The notes beneath the pieces are model-generated. The model was not told the DNA's origin and did not search any database. It saw nothing but the letters and a program-made list of their open reading frames with translations. The translations under genes and the position numbers were made by a program. Below are positions 1-5,150 of a DNA stretch of 5,150 nucleotides, piece by piece (positions within the stretch are counted from its first letter, which is position 1; the number at the start of each line of letters is the position of its first letter). Source of the stretch: Cytophagales bacterium. GTDB taxonomy: Bacteria; Bacteroidota; Bacteroidia; Cytophagales; JAAEPT01. Where the stretch lies: NCBI GenBank assembly GCA_011524675.1, contig WTJX01000549.1, positions 1 through 5,150 of the forward strand, read 5' to 3'.

Positions 1-273
1 CATAAACGTTTGCTAACGGTATTTTTAATTACTGAAGTTAATGGGACATCTGTCATAAAATACGCACCTAACAATTGGGGTTCTTTTGCGCTTAAGCCTG
101 GTGTAAAGAACCAATTACTTGCGGTTTTACCTGATAACAAAGTAGCTGTGTTTGATGATTTTGAAGGAATAGATTTTCAAAAAATAAAGGAAGCGGGGCA
201 TTTCACCTTCAAGATGAAAGTAAAAGATGAATCAATTACTAGTTTAGAAGATTTAGAGAATTTACTGCTTTAA
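1..273 (+). CDS. C-terminal fragment of an unrecognised protein, 5' end outside the window
   Basis: An open frame runs from the first base of the window to a TAA stop at 271-273, giving 90 residues with no stop. The only early start-like codon is TTG at 10-12. TTG starts are uncommon in Bacteroidota and the frame is open upstream of it, so I read this as the end of a longer gene, not a complete 87-residue protein. The visible part has no signal peptide and no membrane segment. It alternates short hydrophobic strands with turns (VNGTSVIKYAPNNWG early, FDDFEGIDF in the middle) and ends in an acidic, leucine-rich tail (SLEDLENLLL), suggesting a small beta-rich fold with a C-terminal helix. I recognise no family and no catalytic motif. 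It is separated from the downstream enzymes by a terminator and over 1 kb, so no functional link is implied. Confidence 0.6.
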   Translation, partial: HKRLLTVFLITEVNGTSVIKYAPNNWGSFALKPGVKNQLLAVLPDNKVAVFDDFEGIDFQKIKEAGHFTFKMKVKDESITSLEDLENLLL

Positions 274-371
274 CTGTACCTCTATTTCTCTCAACTACTC
301 TCTGAATACTACCTCAGTACCAAAGATGCTAGTGGGAATAGGAAGTTGGAGTTAATAAAGAAATAAAAGAT

Positions 372-402
372 AAGTCCATAGTCTTATAGGCTATGGGCTT
401 TT
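372..402 (+). terminator. Intrinsic terminator after the partial gene
   Basis: The arms AAGTCCATAG (372-381) and CTATGGGCTT (391-400) pair over 10 bp with a single G-T wobble around a 9-base loop. The right arm runs into a short T run ending at 402, and A-rich sequence precedes the left arm. It lies about 100 bp after the stop of the partial gene and most likely ends its transcript. The T run is only four bases, so termination strength is uncertain. Confidence 0.7.
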
Positions 403-447
403 GAGTGTTTTGTGGACTAAAAGGCATGATTCCATTCCACGAAAGTT

Positions 448-560
448 GGGTAGTGTAAATTAAACTCTGTCCACTTGTTTTAGTTATTACAATTATAGCT
501 TATTTTTTGGATTGTAAATCGAACTCAATCATCATGATTAGGTGTGTAATTACACTATCC
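448..560. repeat. Nested inverted repeats, possible decayed IS end or MITE
   Basis: The outer arms GGGTAGTGTAA (448-458) and TTACACTATCC (550-560) are inverted copies with 10 of 11 positions matching. Inside lie a second inverted pair, TTACAAT (487-493) and ATTGTAA (511-517), and the palindrome ATCATGAT (531-538). The right arm also overlaps a perfect 12-bp palindrome, GTGTAATTACAC (544-555), which partly explains the symmetry without invoking transposition. I see no target-site duplication at the flanks. A remnant of a transposable element is one reading; a cluster of chance palindromes in AT-rich DNA is the other. Confidence 0.3.
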
Positions 561-685
561 TCCCCGTATCTTGACTTTATATTGTACCCTCTCATATATC
601 AGCCGCCTTTATTTTTGTTGTAATAACATTTGTGTGTGCTTGGGCTTGATAATAAAAAGGTGCGTGGTTAAAATGAACTTTATGA

Positions 686-731
686 AGGCTTTGCAGAGCT
701 AAGATTTTGTGTAAAGCCTCCTATGTAGGAG
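686..731. repeat. Overlapping small inverted repeats (structured patch)
   Basis: AGGCTTT (686-692) pairs with AAAGCCT (713-719) across a 20-base loop. The right arm overlaps a second hairpin, CTCCTA (718-723) with TAGGAG (726-731) around two bases. The two stems share bases 718-719, so they would compete at the edge. No T run follows, so this is not an obvious terminator. An 11-bp direct repeat, ACTTTATGAAG, brackets the patch at 677-687 and 745-755. Function is unknown. Confidence 0.3.
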
Positions 732-919
732 TGTGAGTAATTCTACTTTATGAAGTTGAATTTGGAAATAAAATCTGACAGGTATTAATGCTTTAAATGG
801 ACTCTTACCTATACTGTCTTATTCGTCAGTGTGTGAAAAAGAGGTGTCAATGCAAAGTCATCTATCCAGTTCTTCAAAATGCGAGCGGATTTTATTCGCC
901 GAAAGGCAAAAGAAAAAAG

Positions 920-940
920 TGTTTTTAGACCACTACTTAT
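920..940 (+). repeat. Degenerate 21-bp direct repeat, copy 1
   Basis: This segment reads TGTTTTT, then AGAC, CACTA and CTTAT. It matches the segment at 1114-1134 at 18 of 21 positions on the same strand, 194 bp away. Both copies are preceded by an A-rich run containing AGAAAA. The shared pattern is TGTTTTTRGACNACTAYTTAT (R purine, Y pyrimidine). A paired regulator-binding site or remnant of a dispersed repeat are both possible, and AT-rich chance similarity is not excluded. Confidence 0.35.
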
Positions 941-1113
941 GTTAGCTGTGTTTGAATATGTGTAAAGTACAATAAATTATTTTTTAGCTACCAAAGGTGT
1001 GAAATAGACTCATAAGGTATTTAAACACTTGCAATAAAGACACTTAATCACTACATTTAGAGTTTGTTTGCTATTTAGATCATCTTTATTTTTTAGTTTG
1101 AAACAAGAAAATA

Positions 1114-1134
1114 TGTTTTTGGACGACTATTTAT
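1114..1134 (+). repeat. Degenerate 21-bp direct repeat, copy 2
   Basis: This is the partner of the repeat at 920-940, differing at three positions (A to G, C to G and C to T in order). It lies 210 bp before the GH97 start codon and just upstream of the perfect 10-bp palindrome TTAACGTTAA at 1144-1153. If either is a regulator site, this copy sits in the plausible upstream control region of the GH97 gene. Confidence 0.35.
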
Positions 1135-1252
1135 ACGAATAAATTAACGTTAAACAACATACTTAGTGGGGTATTCCATGAGAAGGAAGCTTTAGGAAGC
1201 GATTCTTATAATAGCATAGGTATATATCAAAAGTATCTTGCTTCTTTTACCT

Positions 1253-1260
1253 TATGTTTG
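1253..1260 (+). promoter_or_regulatory. Candidate Bacteroidota -7 promoter element for the GH97 gene
   Basis: TATGTTTG exactly fits the TAnnTTTG form of the -7 box used by the primary sigma factor of Bacteroides. The matching upstream TTTG box expected about 19-21 bases earlier is not present (the sequence there is tatatcaaaagt), so the call rests on one half of the promoter. Transcription from here would begin shortly before the hairpin at 1274-1297 and leave a leader of roughly 80 bases before the GH97 start. Confidence 0.25.
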
Positions 1261-1273
1261 GCTGGTTCTTTGC

Positions 1274-1297
1274 AAAAATAGACCTTGGTCTGTTTTT
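1274..1297 (+). promoter_or_regulatory. Strong A/T-flanked hairpin in the GH97 leader
   Basis: AAAAATAGACC (1274-1284) and GGTCTGTTTTT (1287-1297) are inverted copies over 11 positions with one T-G wobble; the physical loop is probably CTTG. The GC-containing core followed by five T residues has the form of an intrinsic terminator, and the five A residues on the other side make it similar on the opposite strand. It ends 47 bases before the GH97 start codon. It could be an attenuator in the leader, a 5'-end stabilising hairpin, or a terminator insulating the gene from upstream transcription. Confidence 0.5.
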
Positions 1298-1344
1298 AAA
1301 TGCTCCAACTTTCTTAGAATTAACTATATCAACACAATTCCATT

Positions 1345-3237
1345 ATGATAAAAAAACTTTATTTAATAGTACTCACGCTAAGCAGTCTTAGTATACTACA
1401 GGCACAAAACTACAGCATAAGTTCGCCGGACGGTAAAGCTGTTTTTCAACTATACTGTACCCCCTCTACACTTTCTTATTCGCTTAGTTGGGAGAAAGAA
1501 AGCATCGCCGACAAGTCTGAGATTCAATTTTTTCAAACTTCAAGTTATAAAGTGCTTGGCAAAGAGAGTAAAAAAATAAATGCTTCATGGAAACCTGTGT
1601 GGGGACAGTCTAGTACTGTAGAAGACCGTTGCAATGAACTCACACTACACCTTGCTATCAACAATATCAAAACAGACTTGATCTGTCGTGTGTATGACGA
1701 CGGTATAGGCATTCGCTTTGCTGTTGCGGGGCAAAATAACTTAAAAGGCAAAAAAATAGACTTTCGTTTAGACTTGAATACAGCATCAAGCGCAAAAGCA
1801 TATCACATCAAAGGTCAAAATGTACTAGGTCCACTTGCTATCAATGAATTGTTTTCTGGTGAAGGAAAGAAAACCAAAATTCAACCATTAGTATTAGAAT
1901 ATCACGAGGGAAGACATGTTTCACTTCTCGAATCTGATCTTTATACTGCCAAGCTGTTCCGAACGGCTATTATTGCTAAACCAAGTACTGCTTCTCTTTC
2001 GCTACAATCACCATTAGTAAGTTTGACGAATGACAATGGCTTTGTAAGCCCTTGGAAAGTGATTTTATTTGAAAAAACAGTAGGAGACTTAGTAACTAAT
2101 AATGTACCTATCAACCTAGCTGCCCCTTGTAAGCTGAAAAATACCCAATGGATCAAAGCAGGCAAAGGGCTATGGGATTGGAGAGTACACGGCTATGACA
2201 ATGGTGACTTTAAGTATGGCATAGATACCAAAAGTTACCTGAGGTATATCGACTTTTGTTCAGAGTACAACATAGACTACTTTACTATAGATGACCACTG
2301 GTTCAAGAGTGCCAAGGATGGCAAAATGGATATTTCTCCAGAGGTAGATATCAAAAAGGTGATGGACTATGCTAAGTCAAAAAATGTAAAAATCATCTTA
2401 TACTATGACCGTAAGAAGGGTAACTATGGAGACGATAAGCTCTTTGCTTTCTACCGTAGCCTAGCTTCTGTAGGTATGAAATATGGTTTTATGGGGAACA
2501 ATACAGCCTTTACACGAAATGCCATTGATGAAGCAGCCAAAGAAAATTTACTCATTTTCTTTCATGACGGCCCAGTACCTATGACGGGAGTCTATAGAAC
2601 CATGCCTAATATGGTGTCTAGAGAATATTGTCATGGACAGCAAGACGGCAGAAGAGCCTTTACACCATCTACCTTTATCAAAATGGCATTGGTCAATGCT
2701 ATAAGTGGACCGCTTGACCAGTCCAATGGTAACTTTGGAATAAACAGCATCAATTCGGGCATAAGAGAAAAAGGGCCTAGAAAAACTAATTCATACAATG
2801 CCACAGTAGTAAGTGAGGTAGCTCGTACCTTAGTCATCTTTTCTGGTTTAGTAACTTTACCTGATGCACCAGAAGAGTACCGCAAAAAGTCGGATTTATT
2901 CCAGTTCTTGAAAGAGATGCCTGCTACTTGGGATGAGTCTAAAGTCATTCAAAGTAAAATGGGGGAGTATATCGCTACTGCACGTAGGTCGGGTGATACT
3001 TGGTTTGTAGGTACTGTAAATAACGAAAATAAAAAAACACTCGATTTAGCATTGGACTTTTTAGATTCAAAAAAGAAATATGAAGCGACCATTTTTGAAG
3101 ATGCTGCTGATGCACACGGACTAGAAAACCCCGAAGTATATAAGATCAAAAAACAAAAAGTAAATGCCAAGACAAGCATCAAAGCCAGTATGGCAGTAGG
3201 TGGGGGGCATGCGATGATTATTAAGGCTTTAAGGTAG
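1345..3237 (+). CDS. Secreted glycoside hydrolase family 97 (alpha-glucosidase/alpha-galactosidase family)
   Basis: A 630-residue protein at the short end of the usual GH97 length. Residues 1-20 form a signal peptide (MIKK, hydrophobic core, likely cleavage after LQA before Gln21), implying a periplasmic or cell-surface enzyme. Residues about 22-265 match the N-terminal beta-sandwich (SPDGKAVF, WKPVWGQ, CNEL, GIGIRF, Glu196 in LLESDLYTA). Residues 266-530 are the (beta/alpha)8 catalytic barrel (KAGKGLWDWR at 271, TIDDHWF at 314, FFHDGPVPMTG at 405, RTMPN at 418, SGPLD at 454, PATWDES at 526). The rest is the C-terminal beta domain ending in AVGGGHAMI. Family members hydrolyse alpha-glucosides (SusB type, inverting) or alpha-galactosides (retaining). 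Gly381 occupies the position of the retaining nucleophile Asp, which argues against the retaining type; the putative base is Asp408 and the acid position appears to be Gln433 or Asp434, both atypical. Family assignment is firm; substrate is not. The ATG start is chosen because it gives the signal peptide directly. Confidence 0.93.
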   Translation: MIKKLYLIVLTLSSLSILQAQNYSISSPDGKAVFQLYCTPSTLSYSLSWEKESIADKSEIQFFQTSSYKVLGKESKKINASWKPVWGQSSTVEDRCNELTLHLAINNIKTDLICRVYDDGIGIRFAVAGQNNLKGKKIDFRLDLNTASSAKAYHIKGQNVLGPLAINELFSGEGKKTKIQPLVLEYHEGRHVSLLESDLYTAKLFRTAIIAKPSTASLSLQSPLVSLTNDNGFVSPWKVILFEKTVGDLVTNNVPINLAAPCKLKNTQWIKAGKGLWDWRVHGYDNGDFKYGIDTKSYLRYIDFCSEYNIDYFTIDDHWFKSAKDGKMDISPEVDIKKVMDYAKSKNVKIILYYDRKKGNYGDDKLFAFYRSLASVGMKYGFMGNNTAFTRNAIDEAAKENLLIFFHDGPVPMTGVYRTMPNMVSREYCHGQQDGRRAFTPSTFIKMALVNAISGPLDQSNGNFGINSINSGIREKGPRKTNSYNATVVSEVARTLVIFSGLVTLPDAPEEYRKKSDLFQFLKEMPATWDESKVIQSKMGEYIATARRSGDTWFVGTVNNENKKTLDLALDFLDSKKKYEATIFEDAADAHGLENPEVYKIKKQKVNAKTSIKASMAVGGGHAMIIKALR

Positions 3238-3283
3238 TAAGCCTGCTATAAGATGTAAGGCAAAAGAAATGAACATATTAAAG

Positions 3284-3318
3284 GTGAAAAGTTGAACGTT
3301 AAACGTTGAAGGTTATTG
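3284..3318 (+). repeat. Heptamer-periodic repeat, block 1 (five units)
   Basis: Five consecutive seven-base units all begin with GT; the central three are GTTGAAC, GTTAAAC and GTTGAAG, flanked by more divergent GTGAAAA and GTTATTG. The block begins 46 bases after the GH97 stop codon and is non-coding. It resembles the heptamer blocks at 3409-3422 and 3442-3490 in unit length and in the TTAAA/TTGAA core. Confidence 0.55.
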
Positions 3319-3352
3319 AGGTTGGCTTATAAGGTAATGATTAAAAATATTC

Positions 3353-3383
3353 AAAGCCCATAGCTCATTGCGCAAGGCTTTTT
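3353..3383 (+). terminator. Weak candidate intrinsic terminator after the GH97 gene
   Basis: AAAGCC (3353-3358) pairs with GGCTTT (3376-3381) over 6 bp around a 17-base loop, and the right arm sits in a run of five T residues (3379-3383). The loop contains the 8-bp palindrome TTGCGCAA (3368-3375). The stem is short and lies about 115 bases after the stop codon, so read-through into the sulfatase gene is plausible. Confidence 0.35.
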
Positions 3384-3408
3384 CAACTTGAACGCATTAA
3401 ACCCGCAG

Positions 3409-3422
3409 GTTAAAAGTTAAAG
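3409..3422 (+). repeat. Heptamer-periodic repeat, block 2 (two units)
   Basis: GTTAAAA (3409-3415) is followed directly by GTTAAAG (3416-3422). Two units alone would be unremarkable, but they share unit length and core with the blocks on either side within the same spacer. Confidence 0.45.
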
Positions 3423-3441
3423 TCTAATTCACAAAACAATG

Positions 3442-3490
3442 CTTATAGCCTATAACTTAAAACGTATAACCTATAACTTAAAACGTATAT
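3442..3490 (+). repeat. Heptamer tandem array, block 3 (seven units), abutting the sulfatase start
   Basis: Seven contiguous seven-base units follow the consensus C-N-T-A-W-A-A. Typical units are CCTATAA, CTTAAAA and CGTATAA. The last six units also form a 21-base repeat of three heptamers present twice (3449-3469 and 3470-3490, 20 of 21 positions identical). The array ends four A residues before the sulfatase ATG, so it occupies the place where the ribosome-binding region and perhaps the promoter should be. A change in unit number would move upstream signals in steps of seven bases. Confidence 0.8.
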
Positions 3491-3494
3491 AAAA

Positions 3495-4889
3495 ATGAAC
3501 AATCTATTTAGAATACTTTTTCTTTCAAGCTTTGTTTTAAGCGCTCACTTAAAGGTCGAGGCAAAAGGCAAGCAACCCAATATCGTTTTTATCATGGCAG
3601 ATGATTTAGGCGTAGGTTGGGTGGATTACTTTGGGACAAATGAGAAGTTGAAGACACCAAATCTGGAACGTCTAGCTAAGTCGGGCATGATCTTCAATAA
3701 GGCTTATGCTGCTGCACCTGTATGTTCGCCTACGCGAGCGAGTTGTATCACAGGGCAAACGCCCGCTAAAGTAGGACTTACTACTCATGCGCCGGGGATA
3801 GGCTTGGAAAGTTACCTCAAAAGAAGCGGTGGCTTAGGCAAAGGGGGAGCAGTAGATGCTGAGACGGCAGCTTTCCTACCCAAAGATGCTCCTAGTTATG
3901 CCAGAGAGCTTAAAAAGTTAGGCTATAGCACTGCTTTCTTTGGCAAATGGCATCTTGCTGGTGAAGGCTCGCTAAAAACTTCTGATGGTATCATCAATAA
4001 GGAATGGCATCCCGAAAATTATGGTTTTGATATCAATATGGGAGGTTGTGCTTATGGTCAGCCAAGGTCATATTTTGATCCCTACAGAAACGGTACTATA
4101 GAAAATCGTAAACAAGGAGAATACCTTACTGAGCGTCTTGGTGATGAAGCCGCAGATCATATACGCAAACACCACAAAGAGCTTTTTCATGTAACACTAT
4201 GGTTATATTCTGTACATACGCCATTCAAAGCACCAAAAAGCTTAGTACAGCAAAATGGGGGCGATACCTTTTTGGCGATGGTAGAGAGTATGGACAGAGC
4301 TGTAGGCAAAGTGATAGATGCCTTAGAAGAGACAGGAACACTGGATAATACGCTATTTGTGTTTTATTCTGATAACGGTGGACATAAGCCTACCGAAGGA
4401 CTAGCAGAAAAGAAAGGCTCTCTTTTGGAGGGAGGCATACGTGTGCCTATGGTGGTTTCTTGGCCTGGCAAAATAAAAGCAGGTACGACTACGGATGAGC
4501 CTGTAAGTTCTATAGACCTATTGCCTACCTTTGTCAATGCTGCTGGTGGGGATGCTTCTAAAATGAAAGAAATAGAAGGCAAAGACCTTGCGCCTCTCTT
4601 TGAAGGAAAAAAGAAGCTTGGAAGAGAAGCTTTGTACTTTCACTTTCCACATAACCGTCATGGGCTAAAATACATCATGGGCAGTGTCATCATAGAAGGA
4701 GAATGGAAACTTTACAAAGGTTATGGGGAGACCAAGACGGCTTTGTTTAACTTGAAAAAAGACCCACAAGAGAAGAGTAACATCATTGAAGAAAACAAAA
4801 GCATTGCTGACCGTTTAGACAAAAAACTTAATGCATGGCTAACCAAAGTAGATGCCAAAATGCCTAGAAAAGACGCTGATTTTCAGTAA
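3495..4889 (+). CDS. Secreted S1-type sulfatase (formylglycine-dependent)
   Basis: A 464-residue sulfatase of the arylsulfatase/N-acetylgalactosamine-6-sulfatase type, a normal length for the family. Residues 1-23 look like a signal peptide (NNLFRI, hydrophobic stretch, likely cut after VEA), placing it in the periplasm or outside. Core motifs are complete and ordered: MADDLG with metal ligands Asp36 and Asp37; the maturation motif CSPTR with Cys77 (converted to formylglycine) and Arg81; GKWHL with Lys151 and His153; HTP with His241; SDNGG with Asp293 and Asn294; KKGSLLEGGIRVPM with Lys307. The C-terminal subdomain (about 370-464) includes EGEWKLY and ALFNLKKDPQEKSN, as expected. It hydrolyses sulfate esters, presumably on a glycan, and needs a maturation enzyme encoded elsewhere. 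Cys-type motifs can be processed by either the aerobic or the radical-SAM system. It follows the GH97 gene on the same strand after 257 bp. The start is the ATG that directly gives the signal peptide; no Shine-Dalgarno sequence is seen, only AAAA. Substrate is not readable from sequence. Confidence 0.95.
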   Translation: MNNLFRILFLSSFVLSAHLKVEAKGKQPNIVFIMADDLGVGWVDYFGTNEKLKTPNLERLAKSGMIFNKAYAAAPVCSPTRASCITGQTPAKVGLTTHAPGIGLESYLKRSGGLGKGGAVDAETAAFLPKDAPSYARELKKLGYSTAFFGKWHLAGEGSLKTSDGIINKEWHPENYGFDINMGGCAYGQPRSYFDPYRNGTIENRKQGEYLTERLGDEAADHIRKHHKELFHVTLWLYSVHTPFKAPKSLVQQNGGDTFLAMVESMDRAVGKVIDALEETGTLDNTLFVFYSDNGGHKPTEGLAEKKGSLLEGGIRVPMVVSWPGKIKAGTTTDEPVSSIDLLPTFVNAAGGDASKMKEIEGKDLAPLFEGKKKLGREALYFHFPHNRHGLKYIMGSVIIEGEWKLYKGYGETKTALFNLKKDPQEKSNIIEENKSIADRLDKKLNAWLTKVDAKMPRKDADFQ

Positions 4890-4924
4890 AAGAAAGGGGC
4901 GTTTTATCAAACAACCTGTTCGGT

Positions 4925-4951
4925 AAAGTACGCTTAACTTCGTAGCTTTTT
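4925..4951 (+). terminator. Probable intrinsic terminator of the sulfatase gene
   Basis: AAAGTACG (4925-4932) pairs with CGTA-G-CTTT (4941-4949) through two 4-bp stems separated by one bulged G, around an 8-base loop. The right arm leads into a run of five T residues ending at 4951. It starts 35 bases after the stop codon. The bulge and modest GC content keep the call moderate. Confidence 0.5.
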
Positions 4952-4953
4952 AT

Positions 4954-5059
4954 TAAAGGGTATCTCTAAAAACTCAATTTTTCAAAATAGAATCACTGTT
5001 TTTAAGCGACTCAAAATAGATTAGATTTTTATTTCGATAGTTTTTAGAGATGCCCTAAA
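4954..5059. mobile_element. MITE-like element with 17-bp terminal inverted repeats and TAAA duplication
   Basis: The ends GGGTATCTCTAAAAACT (4958-4974) and AGTTTTTAGAGATGCCC (5039-5055) are inverted copies matching at 16 of 17 positions. TAAA stands directly outside both ends (4954-4957 and 5056-5059), as a 4-bp target-site duplication would. The 98-bp unit is too short to encode a transposase. Its 64-base interior holds a 10-bp direct repeat, TCAAAATAGA (4982-4991 and 5011-5020). The structure fits a miniature element mobilised in trans, perhaps by an IS5-like transposase since that group can make 4-bp duplications; the family is inference. The alternative is a long-stem transcription terminator, but a 64-base loop is unusual for that. 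Confidence 0.6.
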
Positions 5060-5150
5060 TACATATAACTCTTTTTTTGCTAAAAAATATATTGACTATC
5101 GACTCAATGCTAAAAAGCTAACAACTGAGTTAAATCTAGTAGGTTAAAAC

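Larger units (their letters stand above)
274..1344. other. Long stretch without a convincing gene (about 1.07 kb)
   Basis: I find no credible coding frame on either strand. The few ATG-initiated frames are about 30 codons or shorter (for example one from 534) and have no recognisable content. No tRNA or rRNA signature is visible: no T-arm motif and no cloverleaf. The stretch holds the terminator at 372-402, nested inverted repeats between 448 and 560, overlapping small inverted repeats at 686-731, a degenerate direct repeat at 920-940 and 1114-1134, a 10-bp palindrome TTAACGTTAA at 1144-1153, and the hairpin at 1274-1297. It may combine the leader of the GH97 gene with decayed mobile-element sequence. 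A non-coding RNA cannot be excluded. Confidence 0.7.

Noticed and set aside
10..273. Complete 87-residue protein starting at the TTG at position 10
   Set aside because: The frame is open to the window edge and TTG starts are uncommon in Bacteroidota, so a gene truncated by the window is the simpler reading.
534..623. Small forward open frame of about 29 codons
   Set aside because: It is short, lacks a recognisable motif or leader, and overlaps the inverted-repeat region; no evidence of coding.
881..907. Small hairpin GCC-GAAA-GGC (898-907) and weak GCGA/TCGC pairing
   Set aside because: The stems are only three to four base pairs and are expected by chance; no T run or other signal follows.
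1067..1100. Possible promoter with TTTG at 1067-1070 and TTAGTTTG at 1093-1100
   Set aside because: The downstream box departs from TAnnTTTG at its second base, the spacer is 22 bases (slightly long), and TTTG is common in this AT-rich stretch.
1545..1751. Reverse-strand open frame of 68 codons inside the GH97 gene
   Set aside because: It lies wholly within a well-supported coding gene, has no recognisable domain, and is a by-product of the opposite-frame codon pattern. The same applies to the minus-strand frames at 1941-2165, 2631-2948, 2949-3182 and 4364-4582.
3442..3490. CRISPR-like array before the sulfatase gene
   Set aside because: The units are seven bases long and contiguous, with no spacers and no cas genes nearby; this is a simple tandem repeat.
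5060..5150. Possible promoter or start of another gene at the right edge, including the inverted pair ACTCA/TGAGT
   Set aside because: No open frame, promoter box or start codon can be supported before the window ends, and a 5-bp inverted pair with a long loop is within chance.

Overview
The window looks like a chromosomal piece from a member of the Bacteroidota, probably an aquatic or marine Cytophagales/Flavobacteria-like organism. The reasons are low GC, TAA/TAG stops, no Shine-Dalgarno sequence before either complete gene (only A-rich leaders), and two exported polysaccharide-degrading enzymes of families typical of that phylum. The taxonomic placement is inference; no marker gene is present.

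Layout. Positions 1-273 hold the C-terminal end of an unrecognised protein that runs in from the left edge, followed by a good intrinsic terminator (372-402). About 1.07 kb without a convincing gene follows (274-1344). That stretch contains nested inverted repeats at 448-560, a small structured patch at 686-731, a degenerate 21-bp direct repeat (920-940 and 1114-1134), and a strong A/T-flanked hairpin (1274-1297) just before the next gene. Positions 1345-3237 encode a secreted glycoside hydrolase of family GH97. A 257-bp spacer (3238-3494) is rich in heptamer-periodic repeats, the last block ending four bases before the next start codon. Positions 3495-4889 encode a secreted S1-type (formylglycine) sulfatase with all core motifs intact. 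The tail (4890-5150) carries a probable terminator and a roughly 98-bp MITE-like element with 17-bp terminal inverted repeats and a TAAA duplication.

How the genes work together. GH97 enzymes cleave alpha-linked glucose- or galactose-type sugars, and S1 sulfatases remove sulfate esters from glycans. Their same-strand adjacency, both with export signals, suggests cooperation on a sulfated or algal/animal-type glycan outside the cytoplasm. No SusC/SusD pair, regulator or sulfatase-maturation enzyme lies in the window, so membership of a full polysaccharide utilisation locus is not shown.

I see no clearly new multi-gene system. The observations most worth pursuing are the unusual catalytic-site residues of the GH97 protein, the heptamer repeats abutting the sulfatase start, and the MITE-like element.
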